Shown here one piece after another: positions 9,019 through 14,908 of a stretch of 64,000 bases of DNA (its first letter is position 1; each line of letters opens with the position of its first letter). The notes beneath the pieces were generated by a model. That model had not been told where the DNA came from. It was given only the letters and a program-made list of their open reading frames with translations, and searched no databases. The position numbers and the translations under genes are program-made. Source of the DNA: Hoylesella buccalis ATCC 35310. GTDB taxonomy: Bacteria > Bacteroidota > Bacteroidia > Bacteroidales > Bacteroidaceae. The stretch is from NCBI RefSeq assembly GCF_000177075.1, contig NZ_ADEG01000031.1:41886-105885 (forward strand). Direction: 5' to 3'.

Positions 9019-9711
9019 CTACCATTCAATAATTACGTTGAATGTTCCACCCAGGGGCGTTCCACTGTACTTTCCAAAGCCCGGAACGTACCAAGGATGA
9101 CCCGCTTCGTTCTTGGTATTGGCAAGACGTCGCTTGTAACGAACGCTCCATCCCAAACGGAAAGGTCCCCAGATTTTGGCATCTACACCTACAACCCCTT
9201 CCATCCAATGAAACTGGTTGTCGATGTCTGTCAGGTCAAAGGGAATCTGTGTCTTCCAAACGGGGTCTTGAAGGCCCGGATGTGTTACCGAGTATTTGAA
9301 CTTGCTGTAACCATATCGCACGCCAACATACAGGCGATAGTCGTCGTTTTTGTTCTTCATCATGTTGAAGTCAACGCCTATTCTTCCGTATGGAGCTTTC
9401 GAAGTGTAATGCAAGTGCGTGCTCGGATCCTCGCTGTCGGCTTGACCATAACCCAATTCGACAATGGGGAAGTATTTGTTGCGCAGGCTTACTCTTGCGG
9501 CTACTTCATACTGTCCGTAGTCGGAAAACTGCATTTGTGCGAGTCCCACCAGGTCTCCAGAAACGGCAACGTGTCTGAAAAAGGACAGCGTATCCTTGGG
9601 TTGGATGACGATGGCCTTGTGCCTTTGTGCCATAACGGCCACTTGTGTCACGAGCAAGAGGCTAATGCAGATAGCTCTTGAAATAGATATAGAAATGTGC
9701 TTTTGTAGCAT
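9019..9711 (-). CDS. DUF6048 family protein (predicted outer-membrane beta-barrel)
   Basis: 230 aa with an N-terminal signal sequence ending near VAVMAQ. The mature part has alternating beta-strands such as KYFPIVELGYGQAD, DYRLYVGVRYGYSKF and GPFRLGWSVRYKRRL, and a C-terminal strand ending in Trp (FNVIIEW), as in small outer-membrane barrels. It matches the Bacteroidota DUF6048 type as I recall it. Its first 50 bases overlap the end of the DUF6452 gene, a pair that commonly occurs together. Function unknown. Confidence 0.82.
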   Translation of the reverse strand: MLQKHISISISRAICISLLLVTQVAVMAQRHKAIVIQPKDTLSFFRHVAVSGDLVGLAQMQFSDYGQYEVAARVSLRNKYFPIVELGYGQADSEDPSTHLHYTSKAPYGRIGVDFNMMKNKNDDYRLYVGVRYGYSKFKYSVTHPGLQDPVWKTQIPFDLTDIDNQFHWMEGVVGVDAKIWGPFRLGWSVRYKRRLANTKNEAGHPWYVPGFGKYSGTPLGGTFNVIIEW

Positions 9712-10141
9712 CGTAGTTCACGTTTTCATTGTGTATGACCACAGAGTCGATGGTATGTTTGGTGTAATCCACACGCTTAATTTGATGGAAGAAAGCCGGT
9801 GGACAGTCAACCGACTCGAAATGTGGATGATCTTCCTTGGTAATGCGCAGCGTATCGATGAAACTTTTGTTCTGCTGAGTGGTCATCTTGAAGTAAAGAA
9901 TGTCCTCGGGTTGCGTATAACTCATAGGCAGTAGGAAGCTGTCGATGCCGATTGCCTTGTTCAGCAGCACCGTATCACCGTTCGTAGTGCGTGGAGTGGT
10001 GATGGTAAGCGTGTCTTGCAGTTTGGCCACATCACCTTTGAGCTTGTACGAAGTGGTCACCGTGTTGTTCAGCGGACAATCGATTGTAGAGCACGAGGTG
10101 ATGGCCAGCACCATCAAAATAATGTCAATTATTTTTCGCAT
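9662..10141 (-). CDS. DUF6452 family lipoprotein
   Basis: 159 aa. The N-terminus MRKIIDIILMVLAITSCSTID has a lipobox (ITSC), so it is probably a lipoprotein with Cys near residue 17. The mature part has short beta-rich repeats (DTLTITTPRTTNGDTVLLNK). It matches the Bacteroidota DUF6452 type found with DUF6048 partners. It overlaps the GT2 gene by 13 bases upstream and the DUF6048 gene by 50 bases downstream, so the three are probably one operon. The biochemical role is unknown; an envelope role with the DUF6048 barrel is inferred from pairing. Confidence 0.8.
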   Translation of the reverse strand: MRKIIDIILMVLAITSCSTIDCPLNNTVTTSYKLKGDVAKLQDTLTITTPRTTNGDTVLLNKAIGIDSFLLPMSYTQPEDILYFKMTTQQNKSFIDTLRITKEDHPHFESVDCPPAFFHQIKRVDYTKHTIDSVVIHNENVNYDATKAHFYIYFKSYLH

Positions 10142-11091
10142 CGTATGGTCTTTTCTATCTGGTAATCGTTCCTGCCGGGGTTAGAGCGGCTGATGAGGTC
10201 GCCTAAGAAGCCCGCTAAGAACAGTTGGGTACCGATGAGCATGGTGGTAAGGGCGATGAAAAAGTAGGGCGAGTCGGTGATCAAACGCATCGGAATGCCG
10301 TTCGACAGGGCGTAAACCTTCTCTGCTCCGAGGATAATCACGGCAATCAATCCCACCAAAAACATCAGCGAACCGAGGAAACCGAAAACATGCATCGGCT
10401 TTTTGCCGAAGTTTGACAAGAACCAAAGGGTGATGAGGTCGAGGTAACCGTTGAAGAATCGGTTGAAACCAAACTTGGATGTACCGTATTTTCGCGCCTG
10501 GTGATGTACCACCTTCTCACCAATTTTATCGAAACCAGCACTCTTTGCCAGGTAGGGAATGTAGCGATGCATCTCGCCATACACCTCAATGTTCTTCACA
10601 ACTTCCCGCCTGTAGGCCTTCAGTCCACAGTTGAAGTCGTGCAAGTTCTTGATGCCGCTAATCTTGCGGGCCGTGGCGTTGAAGAGTTTGGTAGGAAGTG
10701 TCTTGCTCAATGGGTCGTAACGTTTTTGCTTATAACCCGATACCAAGTCGTAGCCATCCACGGTAATCATGCGGTACAGTTCAGGAATTTCGTCTGGAGA
10801 GTCTTGCAAGTCGGCATCCATGGTGATGACCACGTTGCCTTGGGCCTCCTTGAATCCGCAGTAAAGTGCCGGACTCTTTCCGTAATTACGGCGAAAGCAG
10901 ATGCCTCGCACATGCTCTGACTGACTGGCAAGGCGTTGGATGACGTTCCAAGAGTCGTCGGTAGAACCATCGTTTACGAAGATAACTTCGTACGAATAGG
11001 CGTTTTGTTGCATGACACGCTCAATCCAAGCGTACAGTTCGGGTAGTGATTCTTCCTCGTTGAAAAGAGGGATGACAACGGATATGTCCAT
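10129..11091 (-). CDS. Family 2 glycosyltransferase, DPM1/ArnC-like, membrane-anchored
   Basis: 320 aa from MDISVVIPLFNEEESLPELY. The GT-A fold shows VIPLFNEE at the N-terminus and the metal-binding DADLQDSPDE. Two C-terminal membrane segments (MHVFGFLGSLMFLVGLIAVI and SPYFFIALTTMLIGTQLFLA) are typical of polyprenyl-phosphate sugar transferases. It probably moves a sugar from a nucleotide donor to undecaprenyl phosphate at the inner membrane; donor and acceptor are not determinable. An upstream in-frame ATG at 11145 precedes a non-homologous stretch; the start at 11091 fits the family. A -7 box lies only 8 bp before this ATG. Confidence 0.9.
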   Translation of the reverse strand: MDISVVIPLFNEEESLPELYAWIERVMQQNAYSYEVIFVNDGSTDDSWNVIQRLASQSEHVRGICFRRNYGKSPALYCGFKEAQGNVVITMDADLQDSPDEIPELYRMITVDGYDLVSGYKQKRYDPLSKTLPTKLFNATARKISGIKNLHDFNCGLKAYRREVVKNIEVYGEMHRYIPYLAKSAGFDKIGEKVVHHQARKYGTSKFGFNRFFNGYLDLITLWFLSNFGKKPMHVFGFLGSLMFLVGLIAVIILGAEKVYALSNGIPMRLITDSPYFFIALTTMLIGTQLFLAGFLGDLISRSNPGRNDYQIEKTIRCEK

Positions 11092-11099
11092 AGTATTCT

Positions 11100-11108
11100 G
11101 CAAAAATA
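11100..11108 (-). promoter_or_regulatory. -7 promoter box for the GT2 gene (possibly leaderless)
   Basis: TATTTTTGC on the minus strand fits TAnnTTTGC and is 8 bp upstream of the GT2 start codon at 11091, so the transcript would begin at or within a few bases of the ATG. Confidence 0.5.
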
Positions 11109-11287
11109 ACCAAGCATCTTTCCATCCTGTTGTCCATCTGTTCACTCATTGTGATAGGACTCTTTGGGCAAGTGGGAGCGGATGCTGGATTTGATGTTAT
11201 GTATAAATTGTTTTTTATCGTGTGAGAGCATGTGGGCGTTAGCATCAAGACTTTCCGATATTTGTCATGCCGGATGCCGTTGATGCT

Positions 11288-11821
11288 TTATATTCTTGTA
11301 TGATTTTTCACTCGTTTCATGCCAATGGCGGCCACGATGACACTCAGAAGGGCGCCAAGCAAGAGGTTTTGCGTCATGAAGACAAAGGCCAGTTCGATGG
11401 GTTTCAGCGTGCTCATGAGGTCGACTGTCTCCATGGCTTGCTTGATGTCAACGCCGTTTTGCTGATATACGCCCTCCATGGTCTGTAGGGCTTGATGCAT
11501 AATCTGAACGAAATGTCCGCCATCCAAGAACTGGAAATACGCTGTTTGAACCAAGGCAAAGAGCAGGGATGCGTAGAAGATGCAGTAGCAACCGTATGTC
11601 AATCCTCGCGCAAAGGATATGACACCATCGAGTGCATAGTTGCGAAACTTGATGAATCGCCATAGCATGAAAGGGGGCGTGGCCAGCATCAGCAGGCCTC
11701 CCAATGCACTCTTGGGCATGTACATCATACTCATGAAACTGGCTGTCCATAACAGTGCCAGCCAAAGTCCGTCAATGCGGGCGAACGCCTTAAGCTGAAT
11801 CAGTGAGGGTACGTTAATCAT
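11288..11821 (-). CDS. DUF4199 domain-containing membrane protein
   Basis: 177 aa from MINVPSLIQLKAFARIDGLW. Four hydrophobic segments are visible: WLALLWTASFMSMMYM, ALGGLLMLATPPFMLW, GCYCIFYASLLFALVQ and LLLGALLSVIVAAIGM. This matches the Bacteroidota DUF4199 type, which is commonly next to a GT2 glycosyltransferase gene as here. Function is unknown. An in-frame ATG at 11842 would extend it by seven residues, but a -7 box (11829-11837) sits between the two ATGs, so I favour the inner one. Confidence 0.83.
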   Translation of the reverse strand: MINVPSLIQLKAFARIDGLWLALLWTASFMSMMYMPKSALGGLLMLATPPFMLWRFIKFRNYALDGVISFARGLTYGCYCIFYASLLFALVQTAYFQFLDGGHFVQIMHQALQTMEGVYQQNGVDIKQAMETVDLMSTLKPIELAFVFMTQNLLLGALLSVIVAAIGMKRVKNHTRI

Positions 11822-11828
11822 ACTATCT

Positions 11829-11837
11829 GCAAAAGTA
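11829..11837 (-). promoter_or_regulatory. -7 promoter box for the DUF4199 gene (possibly leaderless)
   Basis: TACTTTTGC on the minus strand is 7 bp from the ATG at 11821, nearly the same geometry as the promoter of the next gene downstream (GT2). Confidence 0.5.
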
Positions 11838-11968
11838 CGCATTTTATCTCATATATATTGTACGTACACGAGAGATTTTATAGGCGGTTCCACGGTATAG
11901 ACGTTAAAAATTTCCAATATCTATGCCGTAATAGTCAGCAAAAGTGCGAGCATTGTCGTTCGCAGGGT

Positions 11969-12424
11969 TCATGTTGTTTGACGATGATTGTTTGACAAGG
12001 CATCTGTTGACGTGTTTCCTAATATCTTATCCAGTATGTCAAACACCTCTTCGGGGCGTTCGTAAGCAAAAATGTGATAATACTTGTTGCCCGTGAGCAT
12101 GGCCGATAGGTGTGTACGACTCTTGTCGTAAAGGATGAAACAGGGCTTGTGATGACGTTCTGCGTATGCCAATTCATATCCCACGCCCAAGGAGGGTGAG
12201 GTACATTCGGCAATGACCAAGTCGCAGCCCCTCAACCACTCTGTGTCCTGAAGGTAGATTTTTTCATCCGCTTCACGACCCTTACTGGTGGTAGACAGTG
12301 AGCGGTTGCCGATGTGTTCGGTGAGAACTTTGTGACTTCTTTGGATGTACTCGATGATTTGTTTGTAGAGGTTGGCATCCTCACGCCCGCCTCGGATGGA
12401 ACCTGCAAAATAGATTTTCTTCAT
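11969..12424 (-). CDS. DNPH1/Rcl-like 2'-deoxynucleoside 5'-phosphate N-hydrolase (nucleoside 2-deoxyribosyltransferase superfamily)
   Basis: 151 aa from MKKIYFAGSIRGGREDANLY. The family hallmarks are the phosphate-binding GSIRGGR at residues 8-14, LTEHIG, DTEWLRGCDLVIAE, and the catalytic-Glu region SPSLGVGYELAYAE. These match Rcl/DNPH1 more closely than bacterial transferases that use free bases. The family hydrolyses the N-glycosidic bond of deoxynucleoside monophosphates; 5-hydroxymethyl-dUMP is the known mammalian substrate, so nucleotide-pool sanitation is the likely role. The start is supported by a -7 box 25 bp upstream; the frame is open back to 12511 without similarity. Confidence 0.87.
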   Translation of the reverse strand: MKKIYFAGSIRGGREDANLYKQIIEYIQRSHKVLTEHIGNRSLSTTSKGREADEKIYLQDTEWLRGCDLVIAECTSPSLGVGYELAYAERHHKPCFILYDKSRTHLSAMLTGNKYYHIFAYERPEEVFDILDKILGNTSTDALSNNHRQTT

Positions 12425-12448
12425 GTTTGATTGATATAGGTCGCCTGT

Positions 12449-12457
12449 GCAAATATA
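12449..12457 (-). promoter_or_regulatory. -7 promoter box for the DNPH1-like gene
   Basis: TATATTTGC on the minus strand fits TAnnTTTGC, about 25 bp upstream of the ATG at 12424. Confidence 0.55.
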
Positions 12458-12552
12458 ATAAAAAGGAATGAAAGATTGCCATTGCGCGCTTACCTTTATC
12501 AAGTAAACCAAGCATTCGTGGTCACATTTTTTGCTGGCGTCAGCATCATCTG

Positions 12553-12595
12553 CCCCAAAACAAAAGAGGGTGTATCATCATTCTGATACACCCTC
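12553..12595 (-). terminator. Rho-independent terminator of the SRP RNA-tRNA-Thr unit
   Basis: Perfect 12-bp stem (GAGGGTGTATCA at 12566-12577 with TGATACACCCTC at 12584-12595) and a 6-base loop. On the minus strand it is followed by TTTTGTTTT. It lies 21 bp past the tRNA-Thr 3' end. Confidence 0.9.
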
Positions 12596-12615
12596 GTTGA
12601 TTTCTGAAATAAGTG

Positions 12616-12689
12616 AGCCTCTTGTCGGATTCGAACCAACGACCCCGAGATTACAAATCACGTGCTCTGGCCAACTGAGCTAAAGAGGC
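12616..12689 (-). tRNA. tRNA-Thr (anticodon TGT)
   Basis: 74 nt. The acceptor stem GCCTCTT pairs with AAGAGGC, with discriminator U at 12616. The D-arm is AGCTCAGTTGGCCAGAGC, the anticodon loop TTTGTAA with anticodon TGT, and the T-arm loop TTCGAAT. The terminal CCA is not encoded. Its 5' end is one base after the SRP RNA 3' end on the same strand. Confidence 0.95.
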
Positions 12690-12690
12690 G

Positions 12691-12790
12691 GGTGGGCAAG
12701 CTACTCTTATCGCGCCGCTACAACCTAATACCCTTGCTGCGTTCCCACCCTGGGGGATTCAAAGGGAGCTGGCCGTAAAAGACTTGCCCG
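12691..12790 (-). ncRNA. ffs: Signal recognition particle RNA (bacterial small SRP RNA, 4.5S type)
   Basis: About 100 nt. The ends pair (GGGCAAG with CTTGCCC). The apical SRP motif is recognisable as CAGGGTGGGAACGCAGCAAG followed by GGTA, with a GGAA-like tetraloop region and the symmetric internal loop that binds Ffh. It guides ribosomes translating membrane and exported proteins. A -7 promoter lies just upstream and tRNA-Thr follows after a single base. Confidence 0.88.
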
Positions 12791-12803
12791 TTTCTTAGCG
12801 GTT

Positions 12804-12812
12804 GCAAAGGTA
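12804..12812 (-). promoter_or_regulatory. -7 promoter box for SRP RNA/tRNA-Thr
   Basis: TACCTTTGC on the minus strand, about 13 bp upstream of the SRP RNA 5' end, which places the start of transcription near the mature RNA end. Confidence 0.6.
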
Positions 12813-12903
12813 AGAAAAAGAATTGATTGACACAAGAAATGTGCAAAAAATATGTTGAGGTAGGTTCAATTTCCATATACAATTACGTTTGCAAAAGTGT
12901 TGC

Positions 12904-12992
12904 TTTCCAATCTCAATGCCTTTACCCTCCAATCTCAATGACTTTGACCTCCAAACTCTATGACTTTGCCGTCCAATCTCCATGACTTTGGA
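12904..12992. repeat. 22-bp tandem repeat array (about 4 units)
   Basis: Units such as TTTACCCTCCAATCTCAATG plus AC recur every 22 bp with changes (CCAAACTCTATGAC, CCAATCTCCATGAC). On the minus strand they read TCATTGAGATTGGAGG, the same core as the array at 4005-4095. The array lies between the divergent SRP RNA and glutaredoxin-like promoters. Confidence 0.85.
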
Positions 12993-13020
12993 TTTTAGGC
13001 TTTATTCTTTATGTTATTTG

Positions 13021-13053
13021 TTTGTTTTTGTAAGATAAAAAACTTATATTTGC
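13021..13053 (+). promoter_or_regulatory. Promoter of the glutaredoxin-like gene
   Basis: -33 TTTG at 13021-13024, 20-bp spacer, -7 TATATTTGC at 13045-13053. Spacing and both boxes match the Bacteroidota sigma-ABfr consensus. The leader to the ATG at 13129 is about 70 nt. Confidence 0.7.
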
Positions 13054-13128
13054 ATGGTAAGCAAACCTCTTTCAGCAAGTGCTGAAGGTGGTTTTGAAAA
13101 TGATTTGATGAAATAAAAAAGTGACGGT

Positions 13129-13425
13129 ATGATTAAGATTTATGGTATGAAGTCGTGTCCCGATTGCGTGGCAGTTGACAAACAGGTGGAAGGTGACAGC
13201 AGGTATCAGGTGATTGACATCGGTGAGCATGTATCGCTGTTGAAAGAGTTTTTGCGCCTACGCGACAACAATCCAGTCTTTGACGAGGCTAAGAAAAAAG
13301 GATATGCGGGCATTCCGTGTTTCGTTTTGGAAGATGGAACGGTGACGCTGAACCCTGAAGAAGCCGGACTGAAGTCGGGAAGGCCTGAACCCACCAGCTG
13401 TCGCATTGACGGCTCTGGCTGTTGA
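13129..13425 (+). CDS. Glutaredoxin-related protein (thioredoxin fold, CPDC active site)
   Basis: 98 aa. MIKIYGMKSCPDCVAVDKQ places a CxxC redox motif (CPDC) at residues 10-13 after the first beta-strand, as in glutaredoxins. GYAGIPCFVLEDG provides the cis-Pro loop (IPCF). It probably acts as a cytosolic thiol-disulfide oxidoreductase or assembly factor. The C-terminus has two further Cys residues (TSCRIDGSGC), which is unusual for the family and could bind metal or form a second disulfide. Single gene with its own promoter. Confidence 0.82.
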   Translation: MIKIYGMKSCPDCVAVDKQVEGDSRYQVIDIGEHVSLLKEFLRLRDNNPVFDEAKKKGYAGIPCFVLEDGTVTLNPEEAGLKSGRPEPTSCRIDGSGC

Positions 13426-13549
13426 GCCGGTTTGCGATGCCGCATGAAATTGAAAAAGCCACCTTCACAGGCAGCTTTGACATATTATACAAAAACATTA
13501 TGAATACTTTATTTAGCGAACAAGATCTAAAAAAAGTTTATTTTATATT

Positions 13550-13951
13550 TTATGAGGTTTCATGCTTGATAGCGGTGTCGCACCCGGCGCACGTCCCATT
13601 ACATTTTTTACATTTGCGTTGACAATACCGTTCGCATTGCAGGCGAATGTCGTAGCCTAACATGGCACCCAGGATGAAATCCTCTTCGGGTGTCAGCTTG
13701 TTGAGCGGTTTGTCAATCATGTGGCGAACGGCGTCGATGCAAGCTGCTCTGCCAAAAAACAGATTCAGCGTATGGTTACCCGCCGGCTGAATGAAATAGT
13801 CGATGTTTTGGTTCTCCAAACGGTTCACCGCAAATTCCTCGTATTTTTTGTTGAAGGTATAGAGCACCATTTGTCGCACTCCCTTCTTGTACTCATAGAT
13901 ATGGTTCATGAGCACCTTCAACTCTCCTGGTATGGTTTCTGCGGTTTTCAT
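13550..13951 (-). CDS. DUF2023 family protein
   Basis: 133 aa. The core MNHIYEYKKGVRQMVLYTF, then NIDYFIQPAGNHTLNLFFG and the LTPEEDFILGAMLGYD segment, match DUF2023. The C-terminus has a cysteine cluster (CERYCQRKCKKCNGTCAGC) that looks metal- or iron-sulfur-binding. DUF2023 genes are typically beside a flavodoxin gene, as here, where it follows fldA by 39 bp. A redox or metal role is inferred from the Cys cluster and neighbour; the actual function is unknown. Confidence 0.85.
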   Translation of the reverse strand: MKTAETIPGELKVLMNHIYEYKKGVRQMVLYTFNKKYEEFAVNRLENQNIDYFIQPAGNHTLNLFFGRAACIDAVRHMIDKPLNKLTPEEDFILGAMLGYDIRLQCERYCQRKCKKCNGTCAGCDTAIKHETS

Positions 13952-13990
13952 GCTTTTCGGGCCAACGGGGTTATGGTTTCTTCATCACGT

Positions 13991-14479
13991 TTACAGACTT
14001 CCCTTGATGTCGTTAATCCATGCGTCGATGCGTTCATCGGTCTTGTCCTCTTCGTTGAGGTCGTCAAGTGCCAATCCAACGAACTTTCCATCCACCACGG
14101 CATCACTGTCATCAAAGGTGTATCCATCGGTTGATACGGCACCTATGATGTTGGCACCTTCAACGGCTTGATATAGCTCAGACATACCGCTGCAAAATGT
14201 GTCACCGTAAGATTCGCAGTCGCCGCATCCAAACAGGGCTACCGTCTTTCCTGACAGGCCTGCGCCTTTAAGTACCTCAACTCCTTCGTACCAATCGTCC
14301 TGCATGTCGCCAGAACCCCAAGTGGATGTTCCGAGAATAAGATTGTCGTTGTTGTTTACAATATCAGCTGTGAGGTCGGTTACGTCAACGGCTTCAACAC
14401 CCAATTTCTTGGCTATCTTCTCTGCGATGGCCTGACAGGTTCCTGTCGATGAGCCATATATAACTACTGTTGGTTTCAT
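13991..14479 (-). CDS. fldA: Flavodoxin
   Basis: 162 aa from MKPTVVIYGSSTGTCQAIAE. The FMN phosphate-binding loop is GSSTGTCQ at residues 9-16; the isoalloxazine loops are STWGSGDMQDDW and FGCGDCESYGDTFCSGM. Long-chain flavodoxin of standard size. It is a cytosolic one-electron carrier replacing ferredoxin. The start at 14479 fits the family; the longer frame to 14551 does not. A -7 box (14520-14528) lies upstream. Probably cotranscribed with the DUF2023 gene. Confidence 0.93.
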   Translation of the reverse strand: MKPTVVIYGSSTGTCQAIAEKIAKKLGVEAVDVTDLTADIVNNNDNLILGTSTWGSGDMQDDWYEGVEVLKGAGLSGKTVALFGCGDCESYGDTFCSGMSELYQAVEGANIIGAVSTDGYTFDDSDAVVDGKFVGLALDDLNEEDKTDERIDAWINDIKGSL

Positions 14480-14519
14480 GATTGTTCTATTTAATTTTAC
14501 GTTTTTACTTTTGTTCGAT

Positions 14520-14528
14520 GCAAAGGTA
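14520..14528 (-). promoter_or_regulatory. -7 promoter box for flavodoxin
   Basis: TACCTTTGC on the minus strand, about 40 bp upstream of the flavodoxin ATG at 14479. Confidence 0.55.
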
Positions 14529-14584
14529 TGAACAATTTGATGACCCGACAATACCTAAAAATAATGGTTTTTACAAAATACCTA

Positions 14585-14908
14585 TTATTGGGGATGTTTT
14601 TGAAACGAAAAGCGAAGAATTTGTATCAAATGTCGACAAGTGGCTATCGGTGCATAGAATACCATGCGAGGGCCTGCCCAGCGCATCACCTCACGAACCT
14701 TTTGGCGCATCTCGGGTCTGTAACAATGCACGGGACAGTCTTTACATGCGGGCTTTTGCTCGCCAAACTTACATCGTTGCAGTCGTTCACAGGCATAATC
14801 GCCCAACTGCCTGTACGCTTCGGGTACCTCATTTAAACGTAGGCGATGCCGACAATAGAGGTCTATCATCAACCGGATGGTTTCTTGGTCGCGTTCTATC
14901 TTCGTCAT
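14585..14908 (-). CDS. Nitrous oxide-stimulated promoter family protein (YgbA-like)
   Basis: 107 aa. The conserved pattern MTKIERDQETIRLMIDLYCR followed by C-x9-C-x2-C-x3-C spacing (FGEQKPACKDCPVHCYRPEMR) and VMRWAGPRM is that of the nitrous oxide-stimulated promoter (YgbA) family. The Cys residues probably bind metal. YgbA is linked to recovery from nitrosative stress in enterobacteria; a role here is inferred only from similarity. Its ATG overlaps the stop of the upstream S8 peptidase gene by 4 bp (14905-14908), so the two are translationally coupled. Confidence 0.85.
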   Translation of the reverse strand: MTKIERDQETIRLMIDLYCRHRLRLNEVPEAYRQLGDYACERLQRCKFGEQKPACKDCPVHCYRPEMRQKVREVMRWAGPRMVFYAPIATCRHLIQILRFSFQKHPQ

